A program made the position numbers and the translations under genes. From positions 1 to 12,388 of the forward strand of contig JBGPIT010000116.1 of the NCBI GenBank assembly GCA_041485125.1: 12,388 nucleotides of DNA, given 5' to 3'. Shown in pieces: positions 1-6,929 of the stretch. Each line of letters opens with the position of its first letter. Positions within the stretch are counted from its first letter, which is position 1. The stretch is from JBGPIT01 sp041485125. Its GTDB lineage: Bacteria > Desulfobacterota > Binatia > UTPRO1. Under the pieces are notes generated by a model. It was given only the letters and a program-made list of their open reading frames with translations. It searched no databases and was not told the origin of the DNA.

Positions 1-1797
1 ATGGACGAGGCCGCCGATCGCGGCCTCGAGGTCGACGCCGGCGCGCTCGCGTCGGCGCTCGGCGTGCCGGTGGTGCCGACGATCGCGGTGAGCGGCGAAG
101 GCCTTGCGACGCTCGCGCACACGCTCACTGCGGCGCGGGCGAGCGGCCTCCGCGTGCGCTATCCCTCGGCAGTCGAGGCGGCGTTGCTGCGCACCCAGCG
201 GCCGCTCGCCGGCTACCTGCTCGGCGCGCGCGCGCTCGCGCTCATGTGCCTCGCTGGCGACGAGACGCTCGCGCCGTGGCTGCAGTCGCATCTCTCCACC
301 GCCGACCTGGCGCTGCTCGAGGAGCAGTGGCGCGAGGTACGTGGGCAGCTGCGCAGCCGCGTCGCCTACGAGATCGCCTGCGCACGCATGCGGACCGCGG
401 AGGCGCTCGCGCAGACGGTCACGCGCTCGGTCGCGCCCGCGACGCAGCCGGCGACGATGCCGGTGGCGCGTTGCGCCGCCGTCGCGCTGCTGGCGCTCGC
501 CGCGGCGGTCGCGCTCTTCGGCGGCGACCTCGGCGTGCTGCCGGCGTTCACGCATCCGGCATTGCGCGTCCTCGCGTGGGCGGCGATCGCGACCGCTGCG
601 ATCGCCGCTGATCGCATGCCGGAGATGCGCGCCGCGCTCGGGCGCTGGGCGACGCAGCGAGGGAGCAGCGTCGCGATGCTCTTCGTCGTGCTCTACGTCG
701 TGTACCGGTTCGTCGGCGTCTTCGCCGCCGGCACCGCCGTCGACTTCCTCGAGCACACGGTGTTCGGGCGCTGGTTGAGCCCGCTCGCGATCGGCGCGAT
801 CGACCGCGTCGTCGCGCTCGCGACGCCCGCGGTCGACGGCGCCGCGCCGGTCTTGCAGCTCGTCCGCGACATGTTGGTCGGCCCCTACGGCATCATCACG
901 GTCGCGCTGACGTACGCGCTCGCCATCATCCTGCCGATCGTGACCGCGTTCTTCCTCGCCTTCGCGGTCCTCGAGGACTCGGGGTACCTGCCGCGGCTCG
1001 CGGTCGTCGTGCATCGCGGCTTTCGCGCGATGGGCCTGAACGGGAAGGCGGTGCTGCCGATGGTGCTCGGCCTCGGGTGCGACACCATGGCGACGCTCAC
1101 CGCGCGCATCATGGAGACGCGGAAGGAGCGCATCCTGGTGACGCTGCTGCTCGCCCTCGGCGTGCCGTGCTCGGCGCAGCTCGGCGTCATTCTCGGGCTC
1201 CTCGGCGCGCTGCCGGTGTGGGCGCCGCTCGTCTGGGGCGGAGTCGTCCTCGGCGTGCTCTTCGCGGTCGGGTTCCTGGCGGCGCGCCTCCTGCCCGGCG
1301 AGCGCTCGGACCTGATCCTCGAGCTGCCGCCGATCCGGCGGCCGCAGCTCGGCAACGTCGCGCTCAAGACCGTCGGACGGCTGGAATGGTACTTGAAGGA
1401 AGCGGTGCCGATCTTCGTCCTCGGCACCCTCGTCCTCTTCGTGCTCGATGCGACCGGCGTGCTCGGGCGCATCGTGCACGCCAGCGAGCCCGCCGTCGTC
1501 GGGTTGCTGCACCTGCCGCCGCAGGCCGCCGAGGCATTCCTCGTCGGATTCTTCCGGCGCGACTACGGCTCGGCCGGGATCTACGCGCTCTTCGAGCGCG
1601 GGCTCCTGAGTCCGGTGCAAGCGGTGGTGGCGTTGGTGACGATCACGCTTTTCATTCCGTGCGTCGCCAACTTCTTCGTGATCGTGCGCGAGCACGGCGT
1701 GCGCATGGCGTTCGCGATCAGCGGCTTCATCTTCCCGTTCGCGTTCGTCGTCGGGAGCGCGGTGAACGCGGCGCTGCGCGCGGCGGGGCTGTCGTGA
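1..1797 (+). CDS. feoB: Ferrous iron transporter FeoB, 5'-truncated by the window edge
   Basis: Inner-membrane Fe(II) uptake protein with a cytosolic GTPase domain followed by a membrane permease. The first visible ATG is not the real start: the opening MDEAADRG is the middle of the G4 (NxxD) region, and residues 26-35 (PTIAVSGEGL) look like the G5 region, so G1-G3 lie upstream of the window. The rest is a helical linker and about ten hydrophobic segments. The first gate region reads GLGCDTMAT (Cys about residue 360) and is followed by an ETRKERI stretch; the second has VPCSAQLG (Cys about 390). This differs from the CNVPA-type gate of enterobacterial FeoB and resembles a variant I recall from deltaproteobacteria and similar groups. 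The C-terminus carries GFFRRDYGSAG and several further membrane helices. The stop codon overlaps the next start (GTGA). The family assignment is secure; the variant class is from memory. Confidence 0.95.
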   Translation: MDEAADRGLEVDAGALASALGVPVVPTIAVSGEGLATLAHTLTAARASGLRVRYPSAVEAALLRTQRPLAGYLLGARALALMCLAGDETLAPWLQSHLSTADLALLEEQWREVRGQLRSRVAYEIACARMRTAEALAQTVTRSVAPATQPATMPVARCAAVALLALAAAVALFGGDLGVLPAFTHPALRVLAWAAIATAAIAADRMPEMRAALGRWATQRGSSVAMLFVVLYVVYRFVGVFAAGTAVDFLEHTVFGRWLSPLAIGAIDRVVALATPAVDGAAPVLQLVRDMLVGPYGIITVALTYALAIILPIVTAFFLAFAVLEDSGYLPRLAVVVHRGFRAMGLNGKAVLPMVLGLGCDTMATLTARIMETRKERILVTLLLALGVPCSAQLGVILGLLGALPVWAPLVWGGVVLGVLFAVGFLAARLLPGERSDLILELPPIRRPQLGNVALKTVGRLEWYLKEAVPIFVLGTLVLFVLDATGVLGRIVHASEPAVVGLLHLPPQAAEAFLVGFFRRDYGSAGIYALFERGLLSPVQAVVALVTITLFIPCVANFFVIVREHGVRMAFAISGFIFPFAFVVGSAVNAALRAAGLS

Positions 1798-2000
1798 GCG
1801 CGTCGAGCCGCGGCGTCACGTGTCCGTTCTGCGGCGCGCGCTATCGCGAGGACGAGGGCCGCGCCTGTCGGACGTCGTGTCCGCTGGAGCGCGGATGCCG
1901 TCTGCTCCGCTGTCCGCAGTGCCACTACGAGGTGCCGGCACCGAGCCGGCTGACGCGCGTGCTCGAGCGCTGGCTCGGGCGGGTGGAGCCGGGGCCGTGA
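1794..2000 (+). CDS. Small cysteine-rich (zinc-ribbon-like) protein of the feo operon
   Basis: A 68-aa basic protein starting at the GTG that overlaps the feoB stop (GTGA). It has seven cysteines: CPFC at 10-13, single Cys at 25, 29 and 35, and CPQCH at 40-44. Two CPxC knuckles suggest a metal-binding ribbon, probably zinc or possibly iron. No signal peptide or membrane segment is seen, so it is predicted to be cytosolic. Its stop overlaps the start of the downstream DtxR/FeoA gene in the same way, so all three genes are probably translationally coupled. Small accessory proteins such as FeoC, which has an Fe-S or winged-helix character, are known in feo operons, but this one does not look like FeoC. 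Longer upstream starts in the same frame lie inside feoB and give arginine-rich shadow sequence, which favours the GTG start. Function unknown; a metal-sensing or FeoB-assisting role is inference. Confidence 0.75.
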   Translation: MSASSRGVTCPFCGARYREDEGRACRTSCPLERGCRLLRCPQCHYEVPAPSRLTRVLERWLGRVEPGP

Positions 2001-2656
2001 GCCACGCCGATCAGCCTCTCGAGGAGGTGCTCGAGCGCCTGTGGACCTTGCGCGAGCAGGGCGCCCTGGCGGCGCCCGACCTCGCCGGCGAGACCTTCGA
2101 CTTCGATCCGCGCGTCGCCATCGCCGAGGCGTGCCGACGCGGCTTCATCACCGCGGGCAACGGCCATCTCGCGCTCACCGCCGCCGGCGAGGAGCGCGCC
2201 GCCGGTGTCATCCGCCGCCACCGGCTCGCTGAGCGCCTGCTCTTCGACGTCATCCAGGTCGACGCGACCGCGATGGAGGCCGGCGCGTGCGAGCTCGAAC
2301 ACACGCACGTGCTCTCGGACGAGGCGACGGAGCGGATCTGCGCCTTCCTCAGCCATCCGCCGACGTGCCCGCACGATCGGCCGATTCCGCGCGGCCGCTG
2401 CTGCGAGCGATTCACGCGCGAGGTGCGCCCGCTGGTGACGCCGCTCGGCGAGGCCGCGATCGGCGTCGATTGCCGCATCGTCTTCATCGCGTCGCGCTCG
2501 CATCGGCGCCTCGACCGACTCGGCGACCTCGGCGTCGCGCCGGGCGCGACCGTGCGTCTGCATCAGCGGCTGCCGGCGCTCATCATTCAGGTGGGCGAGA
2601 CCGAGATCGCGCTCGAGCCCGAGATCGCCGCTGACATTTTCGTCGTGCCGAGTTGA
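1997..2656 (+). CDS. DtxR/MntR-family metal-dependent repressor with C-terminal FeoA-like domain
   Basis: A 219-aa protein starting at GTG 1997, which overlaps the previous stop (GTGA). Residues about 6-70 form a compact winged helix. Residues 73-106 are the dimerization and metal-binding part typical of DtxR proteins: RHRLAERLL (His75, Glu79) and ACELEH (Cys98, Glu101, His102), matching the CxxEH metal site of DtxR/IdeR. Residues 120-140 hold a CPHDRPIP segment, then a CC pair. Residues about 145-219 match the SH3-like FeoA fold (RLDRLGDLGVAPGATVRL). The family represses iron or manganese uptake genes when metal-bound. Here it is the last gene of the feo operon, so it probably autoregulates uptake, but the operon promoter is outside the window. 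One DtxR ligand position (four residues before the Cys) appears to be Glu rather than His, which may tune metal choice. A separate FeoA may also lie upstream. Confidence 0.88.
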   Translation: MSHADQPLEEVLERLWTLREQGALAAPDLAGETFDFDPRVAIAEACRRGFITAGNGHLALTAAGEERAAGVIRRHRLAERLLFDVIQVDATAMEAGACELEHTHVLSDEATERICAFLSHPPTCPHDRPIPRGRCCERFTREVRPLVTPLGEAAIGVDCRIVFIASRSHRRLDRLGDLGVAPGATVRLHQRLPALIIQVGETEIALEPEIAADIFVVPS

Positions 2657-2999
2657 CGAATGGGATCCTCAACCTGGCGCGCGGCTTCACAGAAGGAAGC
2701 ACGAACGGCCTCTTTGGTTGGCAGAACACCCCTTCTCGGAGCTTCGCGATTCTACTCCCCAACTAGGTAGCGCAGGCCGGCGCGCTCGGCGGGGCTGTGG
2801 ATGACGTCGATGGCGACGACCCCGATCACGGGCAGAAGGAGCAGGACGCCGGCTGAGCGCCGCGGACGGCGCTCGCGCACGGGTGGTCCAGGGATCACGA
2901 TCGGCTGATGCACGTGGGCCGGCGATTGTCGCAGCTCTCGGCCTCGCAGATGATCGCGATGGTGGGGTATGAGCGGAACGCCGGTTCGCGAAGATCCAC
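2657..2999. other. Spacer between the feo operon and the cytochrome-porin gene
   Basis: About 340 bp with no plus-strand gene. It should carry the promoter of the cytochrome-porin operon, but I found no convincing -35/-10 or -24/-12 pair. No T-rich terminator hairpin follows the DtxR/FeoA stop; the best inverted match is a 5-bp GTTGA/TCAAC pair with a 12-base loop. The only coding-like signal is a small minus-strand ORF, listed separately. Confidence 0.5.
2752..2913 (-). CDS. Possible small membrane protein (hypothetical)
   Basis: Minus-strand reading frame of 53 codons from GTG 2913, or about 48 from GTG 2898, ending in TAG at 2754-2752. The translation has a basic N-terminal half (VRERRPRRSAG), one hydrophobic helix of about 18 residues (AGVLLLLPVIGVVAIDVI), and a short tail ending in GLRYLVGE. 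Third codon positions are strongly G/C, as in the real genes here. The positive-inside charge pattern fits a single-pass protein with its N-terminus inside. Against it: no Shine-Dalgarno is visible, the frame stays open upstream without a clear start, and I do not recognise the family. It may be the surviving 3' end of an older gene. Confidence 0.3.
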   Translation of the reverse strand: MHQPIVIPGPPVRERRPRRSAGVLLLLPVIGVVAIDVIHSPAERAGLRYLVGE

Positions 3000-4316
3000 A
3001 TGCAGAGGGCTCTCATACGGGTGATGCTCATCGCGGCGACGGTATCCGCGCTTCTGCGGTCGACCCCGGCCGCGGCGATTCCCGTCTTCGCCCGCATCTA
3101 CAACAAGCCGTGCGGTACGTGTCACACGCTGTTCCCGCAACTGAATCCGCAAGGCGAGAACTTCCGTGCTCACGGGTTCCATGGATTGCCGGCGACGGTC
3201 GAGCCGATCCATGTCGGCTCGCAGCTCGAGCTTCCCGGGACCCTGCCGCTCGCGGTCTACCTCGGGACCGGCGAAGACCTCGGGAGAACGCACGTCCGCG
3301 GCGAGCCGAGCCCCACGCGCGAGCACTTCAACCTCCAATTCCTCAGTCTGCTGGCGGGAGGTGAGCTCGGCCCGCATCTGGCGTTTCTCGTCGACTACGA
3401 GCTCTTGGAAACCGAGCCCGAAGTCGGCACGGTCGACGTCTACTCACTGCCCGAGCAGGCGTACCTTCAAGCGCACGCCGAGCCGCTCGGGTGGTTGGGA
3501 AATCTCAGGCTCGGATGGTTCGAGCTGCCGCTCGGGGTGTCTCCGCGTGTCCATCGTTTGTCCATGCAGCCCTATCTGACCTATGGCCTCAGCGGTTGCG
3601 GCCTGCTCGACCACTCGCCGCCGGGCGTACGGTGCGAAGACGTTCCTGTACCGGGTGAAGCGCAGATCGGCGCCGAGCTGAGCGCGCAACGACCCGCGAG
3701 CGGCTTCGGGTGGACGGTCGGGACGACGAACGGCAGCAACACCCGCTTGGACGACAAGGCGAGCCCGGATCTCTATCTGCGCGTCAGCCAGGCGATGGGA
3801 CTGCACGAGATCGGATTCTTCCTGCTCTACAGTCCGGACGTTCTCGGCAAGGGGCCGAAGGATCACACGCTTCGTCTCGGTCCGGATTTCAACTGGTACA
3901 CACGGCGTTTCCGCGCGCTCGCGCAGTTTCTCGCCGACTTCGAATCCAATCCGACCGGACGATCGAAAGACCTGTGGTACTATGGCGCCTTCCTCGAGAC
4001 CGAATACCGCCTGACGGCCGCGATCCTCGGGCTGATGCGGGCGGAGTACGCCTGGACCTCGAATTTCGACGACACCGGAAACGGCGGCGCCACGCGGATG
4101 CGGCGCCGGCTATGGGCCGTGACGGGCGGCGCACAATGGCTGGTGCTCCAGAATCTGAAGCTCGTGGCGGAGGCTACCTATGGAGAGAACCGCGAGGCAG
4201 TGAGCGATCGCACGTCCGGGACCTGGTCCGTGACGATCCGAGCCGTCACCGCGTTCTGGGCGCTCAAGCCGCCGTTCGCCATCGATCAATGGTCCGACCG
4301 GGAGGCGGCACCATGA
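3000..4316 (+). CDS. Outer-membrane monoheme cytochrome-porin, Cyc2-like layout
   Basis: A 438-aa protein with a signal peptide (residues 1-26, cleavage near AAA/IP). Right after it comes one c-type heme site, CGTCH (Cys38, Cys41, His42), set in the pattern IPVFAR...CGTCH..FPQLNPQGENFRAHGF. The remaining roughly 360 residues alternate polar and hydrophobic residues with many aromatics and turns (Gly/Asn/Asp), as in an outer-membrane barrel, and no internal helix is evident. A heme domain directly after the signal peptide plus a porin barrel in 400-450 aa is the layout of Cyc2, the outer-membrane Fe(II) oxidase of Acidithiobacillus and Mariprofundus; the xPxFAR...CxxCH...FPxL context also resembles it. 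Related heme-porins with no known function exist, so iron oxidation is a hypothesis. The stop overlaps the cupredoxin start (ATGA). An in-frame ATG at 3024 is an alternative start with a shorter signal peptide; no strong ribosome site precedes either. Confidence 0.75.
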   Translation: MQRALIRVMLIAATVSALLRSTPAAAIPVFARIYNKPCGTCHTLFPQLNPQGENFRAHGFHGLPATVEPIHVGSQLELPGTLPLAVYLGTGEDLGRTHVRGEPSPTREHFNLQFLSLLAGGELGPHLAFLVDYELLETEPEVGTVDVYSLPEQAYLQAHAEPLGWLGNLRLGWFELPLGVSPRVHRLSMQPYLTYGLSGCGLLDHSPPGVRCEDVPVPGEAQIGAELSAQRPASGFGWTVGTTNGSNTRLDDKASPDLYLRVSQAMGLHEIGFFLLYSPDVLGKGPKDHTLRLGPDFNWYTRRFRALAQFLADFESNPTGRSKDLWYYGAFLETEYRLTAAILGLMRAEYAWTSNFDDTGNGGATRMRRRLWAVTGGAQWLVLQNLKLVAEATYGENREAVSDRTSGTWSVTIRAVTAFWALKPPFAIDQWSDREAAP

Positions 4317-4903
4317 TGCGCGCCCTGCCATGCTGGATCGCCGTCGCGCTGACGATGGGGGACGTCTCGGCGCATGCGGGCTCGGTCGCCGGCACGGCGA
4401 CGATGGGAGGCTCACCGGCGGTGAACGCGGTGGTCTATCTGCAGAGTGCACGCCCATCGCCGATCCCGAGCATTCCGCCGCACGTGGCCATGGATCAGAA
4501 GAACCTGACCTTCGTCCCCGCAGTCCTGCCCGTGATGCGCGGCACGGTGGTGGAGTTCACCAACGGCGACGACGTCCAGCACAACGTCTTCACGCCGTCG
4601 GCGCTCGCGGGAAAATTCAATTTGGGGACGCACGGTCCGGGCGACGTGCACAGCATCACCTTTACTCAACCCGGGGACGTGCTGATCCTCTGCAACATTC
4701 ACATGGAAATGGAGGCGCATGTCCTGGTCCTCGACGATCCGTATTTTGCCACGGTCGCACGCGACGGCAGCTACCACATACGCGACGTACCCGCGGGCAC
4801 GTATACGCTGAAGATCTGGCGAAAGCGTTGGTCGCCGTTTACACAAACGGTCGACGTGCCGGCGACCGGCGACGTCACCATCGATATCGCGACCGGGAGC
4901 TGA
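4313..4903 (+). CDS. Secreted type-1 copper (cupredoxin) protein, methylamine-utilization-like
   Basis: A 196-aa protein starting in an ATGA overlap with the cytochrome-porin. The signal peptide spans residues 1-22 (cleavage near SAHA/GS). A short carboxypeptidase-regulatory-like beta segment (about 24-46) precedes the cupredoxin core, whose type-1 copper ligands are all visible: His90 (QHNVF), Cys127, His130 and Met133 (CNIHMEM). The C-terminal part (142-195: DPYFATVARDGSYHIRDVPAGTYTLKIW) is a second beta-sandwich of the kind seen in proteins annotated 'methylamine utilization protein' or plastocyanin-like. Cupredoxins carry single electrons in the periplasm. Tight coupling to a heme-porin suggests it accepts electrons crossing the outer membrane, much as rusticyanin works with Cyc2. 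That pairing is inference; copper binding is well supported by the ligands. Confidence 0.85.
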   Translation: MMRALPCWIAVALTMGDVSAHAGSVAGTATMGGSPAVNAVVYLQSARPSPIPSIPPHVAMDQKNLTFVPAVLPVMRGTVVEFTNGDDVQHNVFTPSALAGKFNLGTHGPGDVHSITFTQPGDVLILCNIHMEMEAHVLVLDDPYFATVARDGSYHIRDVPAGTYTLKIWRKRWSPFTQTVDVPATGDVTIDIATGS

Positions 4904-4915
4904 GTCCGGCCGGGA

Positions 4916-6751
4916 ATGCCGCTCCCGTTCTCACCACGTGGCTGGAGCATCCGCGTCAAGAGCGTGATGCTCGCGATCGGCTACCTGTTGGCGCTGTCCG
5001 CGGTATACGGCGCCTTCACGGTCTACCTCTATCAACGGGAGCTCTCCCAGGCTCACGATCGTCTCCAGCAGACCGCTCGCATCGTGGCGGCCGAGCTCGA
5101 CGCCTACGTCGCAAACGGCGATCAACGGCTGCAGACGGTGAGCGACCTTCCCGGATTGGCATACGGCCTCCAGACCATCCAGGAGGCGAAACGGAACGGC
5201 TACATTCCGCCCTGGACGACCTTGCACTACCTGTTCTTCAAGGCGCCGCCGTTCAACGGCGGGGTACTCCTCCTCGACCGCGCGGGAAAAGTGCTGTGGA
5301 CCGAGCCCCCGGGCCTCCCGTGGCACGGCCAGACGCTCACCGACTTGGCACCGGTTGCCGAGATCTACCGCACCAGTCGCGGCGCGATCTCCGGTGTCCT
5401 TGCCCCCGACCATCTCTTGGCGGAGCCGCACGTTCTCATCGGGGTGCCGATCCAGAATGACAGCGGTGAGCTGCAAGGCATGCTGGCCGGCGTCATCAAT
5501 CTCGCCGCGACCGAGTTCGGCGACATTCTGGCTGCGGTCTCGACGGCGGGAGGTCGGTTCGTCGAAGTCGTGGATCAGAACGGTCTGGTCTTGGCGGGCA
5601 CGAACCCAGCGCGGCTCTTCCAGCGGGCCGACTCCCCCTCGACGAGCGGTGAGGCGCCGATGCTGGCGTCGCTGCCGCTCGCGCGCGCGCCATGGCGAAT
5701 CGTCGCCGGGCAGCCGCCTTCGCTCGCCATGGCCGGCGTGTGGCAACTGCAGCGGGCACTCTGGGGGATCGGCGTCACGCTCTTGATTGCCGCGAGCCTG
5801 GTGGCGGCGCCGGTTCTCAACGGCTTCGTGCGCTCCATCAAACGACTCACCGACGCCGCCGAGACGGTGGCGCGAGGCGATCTCTCGCAACCGATCGTCG
5901 TCGGAGAGCGCCATGACGAAATCGCCACCCTCGGGCGGTCGTTCGAGCAGATGCGGGTCGAGCTCGGACGCTCCCGGCGCACGCTCGAGCAACGCCTGGA
6001 GGAACGCGAGGAGCTGATCCGCCTGCTGCTGCGCACCAACGACGATCTGCAGGCCGCGCAAGCGCGCCTGATCGAGGCGGAGCGCTTCGCGGCCATCGGC
6101 GAGCTGTCGGCGGCGGTGGCACATGGGATCCGCAATCCCCTTGCGGGCATCAAAGCGGCGGCGGAGTTCGCCAGCTTGGAGGTGCCGGACGATCATCCCT
6201 TGCGCGAGACGATCAGCGACATCGTCGGCGAGGCCGACAAGCTGGAGGCGCGCATCTCGACGCTGCTCGATTTTGCGAGGCCCTTCGAGCCCCGCCCGGC
6301 TCCGTGCCGCGTCGACGAGATCGTCGCCGACGCGACAGCCTCTCTGCACAGTCAGATGGCGGGACGAGGCATCGAGCTGGTCGTCGACCTGGACCCTGCG
6401 CTGCCCTCGGCCGAGCTCGACTATGTGCAGATCGAGGAGGTGTTGTTGCTGCTGCTGTCGAACGCCGTCGACGCGATGCCGAGCGGCGGCCGCATCACGA
6501 TCACGGGACGCGTGGCGGAGGACGGCCGGCTCCGTCTCGAGGTGATCGACACCGGTCCCGGCATCCCACCCGAGCAGCTGAAGCGCGTCTTCACGCTGTT
6601 CTTCACCACCAAGCCGAGGGGCACCGGCCTCGGTCTCGCGGTCGCGAAGAAGATCGTCGAGCGCCATCGCGGCACGATCGCGGTGCACAGCGAGACGCTC
6701 AAGGGGACGCGATTTACGATCGAGCTGCCCCTCGCCCCTTCCTCCTCCTGA
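4916..6751 (+). CDS. Membrane sensor histidine kinase (periplasmic Cache-like sensor, HAMP, HisKA, HATPase)
   Basis: A 611-aa kinase that begins 12 bp after the cupredoxin stop, so it is probably in the same operon. It has a transmembrane helix at about 16-38, a periplasmic sensor of about 240 residues resembling a double Cache domain, a second transmembrane helix at 282-303, HAMP at about 300-355, and a coiled-coil linker. The phosphoacceptor box is AAVAHGIRNPLAG (His403). The ATPase has an N box LLSNAVDAMP (Asn516), a G1 box DTGPGI (545-550), and F/G2 boxes LFFTTKPRGTGLGLA. The overall type is that of NtrB/DctB-like kinases that pair with NtrC-class activators, and such an activator lies 1.2 kb downstream. 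The residue after His403 is Gly rather than the usual acidic Glu/Asp. The ATG at 4916 has no well-placed ribosome site, but translation may be coupled. The stimulus is unknown; a periplasmic ligand or redox cue is inferred. Confidence 0.92.
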   Translation: MPLPFSPRGWSIRVKSVMLAIGYLLALSAVYGAFTVYLYQRELSQAHDRLQQTARIVAAELDAYVANGDQRLQTVSDLPGLAYGLQTIQEAKRNGYIPPWTTLHYLFFKAPPFNGGVLLLDRAGKVLWTEPPGLPWHGQTLTDLAPVAEIYRTSRGAISGVLAPDHLLAEPHVLIGVPIQNDSGELQGMLAGVINLAATEFGDILAAVSTAGGRFVEVVDQNGLVLAGTNPARLFQRADSPSTSGEAPMLASLPLARAPWRIVAGQPPSLAMAGVWQLQRALWGIGVTLLIAASLVAAPVLNGFVRSIKRLTDAAETVARGDLSQPIVVGERHDEIATLGRSFEQMRVELGRSRRTLEQRLEEREELIRLLLRTNDDLQAAQARLIEAERFAAIGELSAAVAHGIRNPLAGIKAAAEFASLEVPDDHPLRETISDIVGEADKLEARISTLLDFARPFEPRPAPCRVDEIVADATASLHSQMAGRGIELVVDLDPALPSAELDYVQIEEVLLLLLSNAVDAMPSGGRITITGRVAEDGRLRLEVIDTGPGIPPEQLKRVFTLFFTTKPRGTGLGLAVAKKIVERHRGTIAVHSETLKGTRFTIELPLAPSSS

Positions 6752-6784
6752 GCGCCAGGTCCGACACGGTGGGGTGGGTGATTT

Positions 6785-6809
6785 CACGCAGAATGCGTGT
6801 CCTCACGCA
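6785..6809. promoter_or_regulatory. Putative activator-binding site (UAS) upstream of the sigma-54 promoter
   Basis: A perfect inverted repeat, CACGCA-GAA-TGCGTG (6785-6799), followed by a third half-site CACGCA at 6804-6809. Its centre lies about 87 bases upstream of the predicted transcription start (near 6879), the usual range for enhancer sites of NtrC-class activators. The response regulator at 7997 is the obvious candidate binder. The repeats are seen directly; the role is inference. Confidence 0.5.
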
Positions 6810-6852
6810 CCCTCGCGCCCTCTAAGACCTTGTTTCCACGGGATTCGCGCCG

Positions 6853-6868
6853 GGGCACGTCCGTTGCA
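6853..6868 (+). promoter_or_regulatory. Sigma-54 (-24/-12) promoter
   Basis: The sequence GGGCACGTCCGTTGCA matches the sigma-54 consensus TGGCACG-N4-TTGCA at every specified base except the leading T. The invariant GG (6854-6855) and GC (6866-6867) are separated by exactly 10 bases, so transcription should start near A6879, leaving a 5' leader of about 51 nt before the ATG at 6930. Neighbours on both sides encode a histidine kinase and a sigma-54 activator, which makes a chance match unlikely. Confidence 0.85.
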
Positions 6869-6929
6869 CTAGACCTCGACAACGATCCACCGCGTCCGGC
6901 AAGGACGCCCGCAGAAGGAGGAGCAAGTC

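Noticed and set aside
2676..2692. TGGCGCG...TTCAC resembling a -24/-12 element before the cytochrome-porin
   Set aside because: The invariant GC of the -12 box is absent (CA instead), and it is over 300 bp from the gene.
4931..6787. Long minus-strand ORF of 618 aa opposite the histidine kinase
   Set aside because: It mirrors the kinase frame, is rich in Arg/Gln/Asp/Glu shadow composition and has no domain motif, whereas the plus strand has every kinase box.
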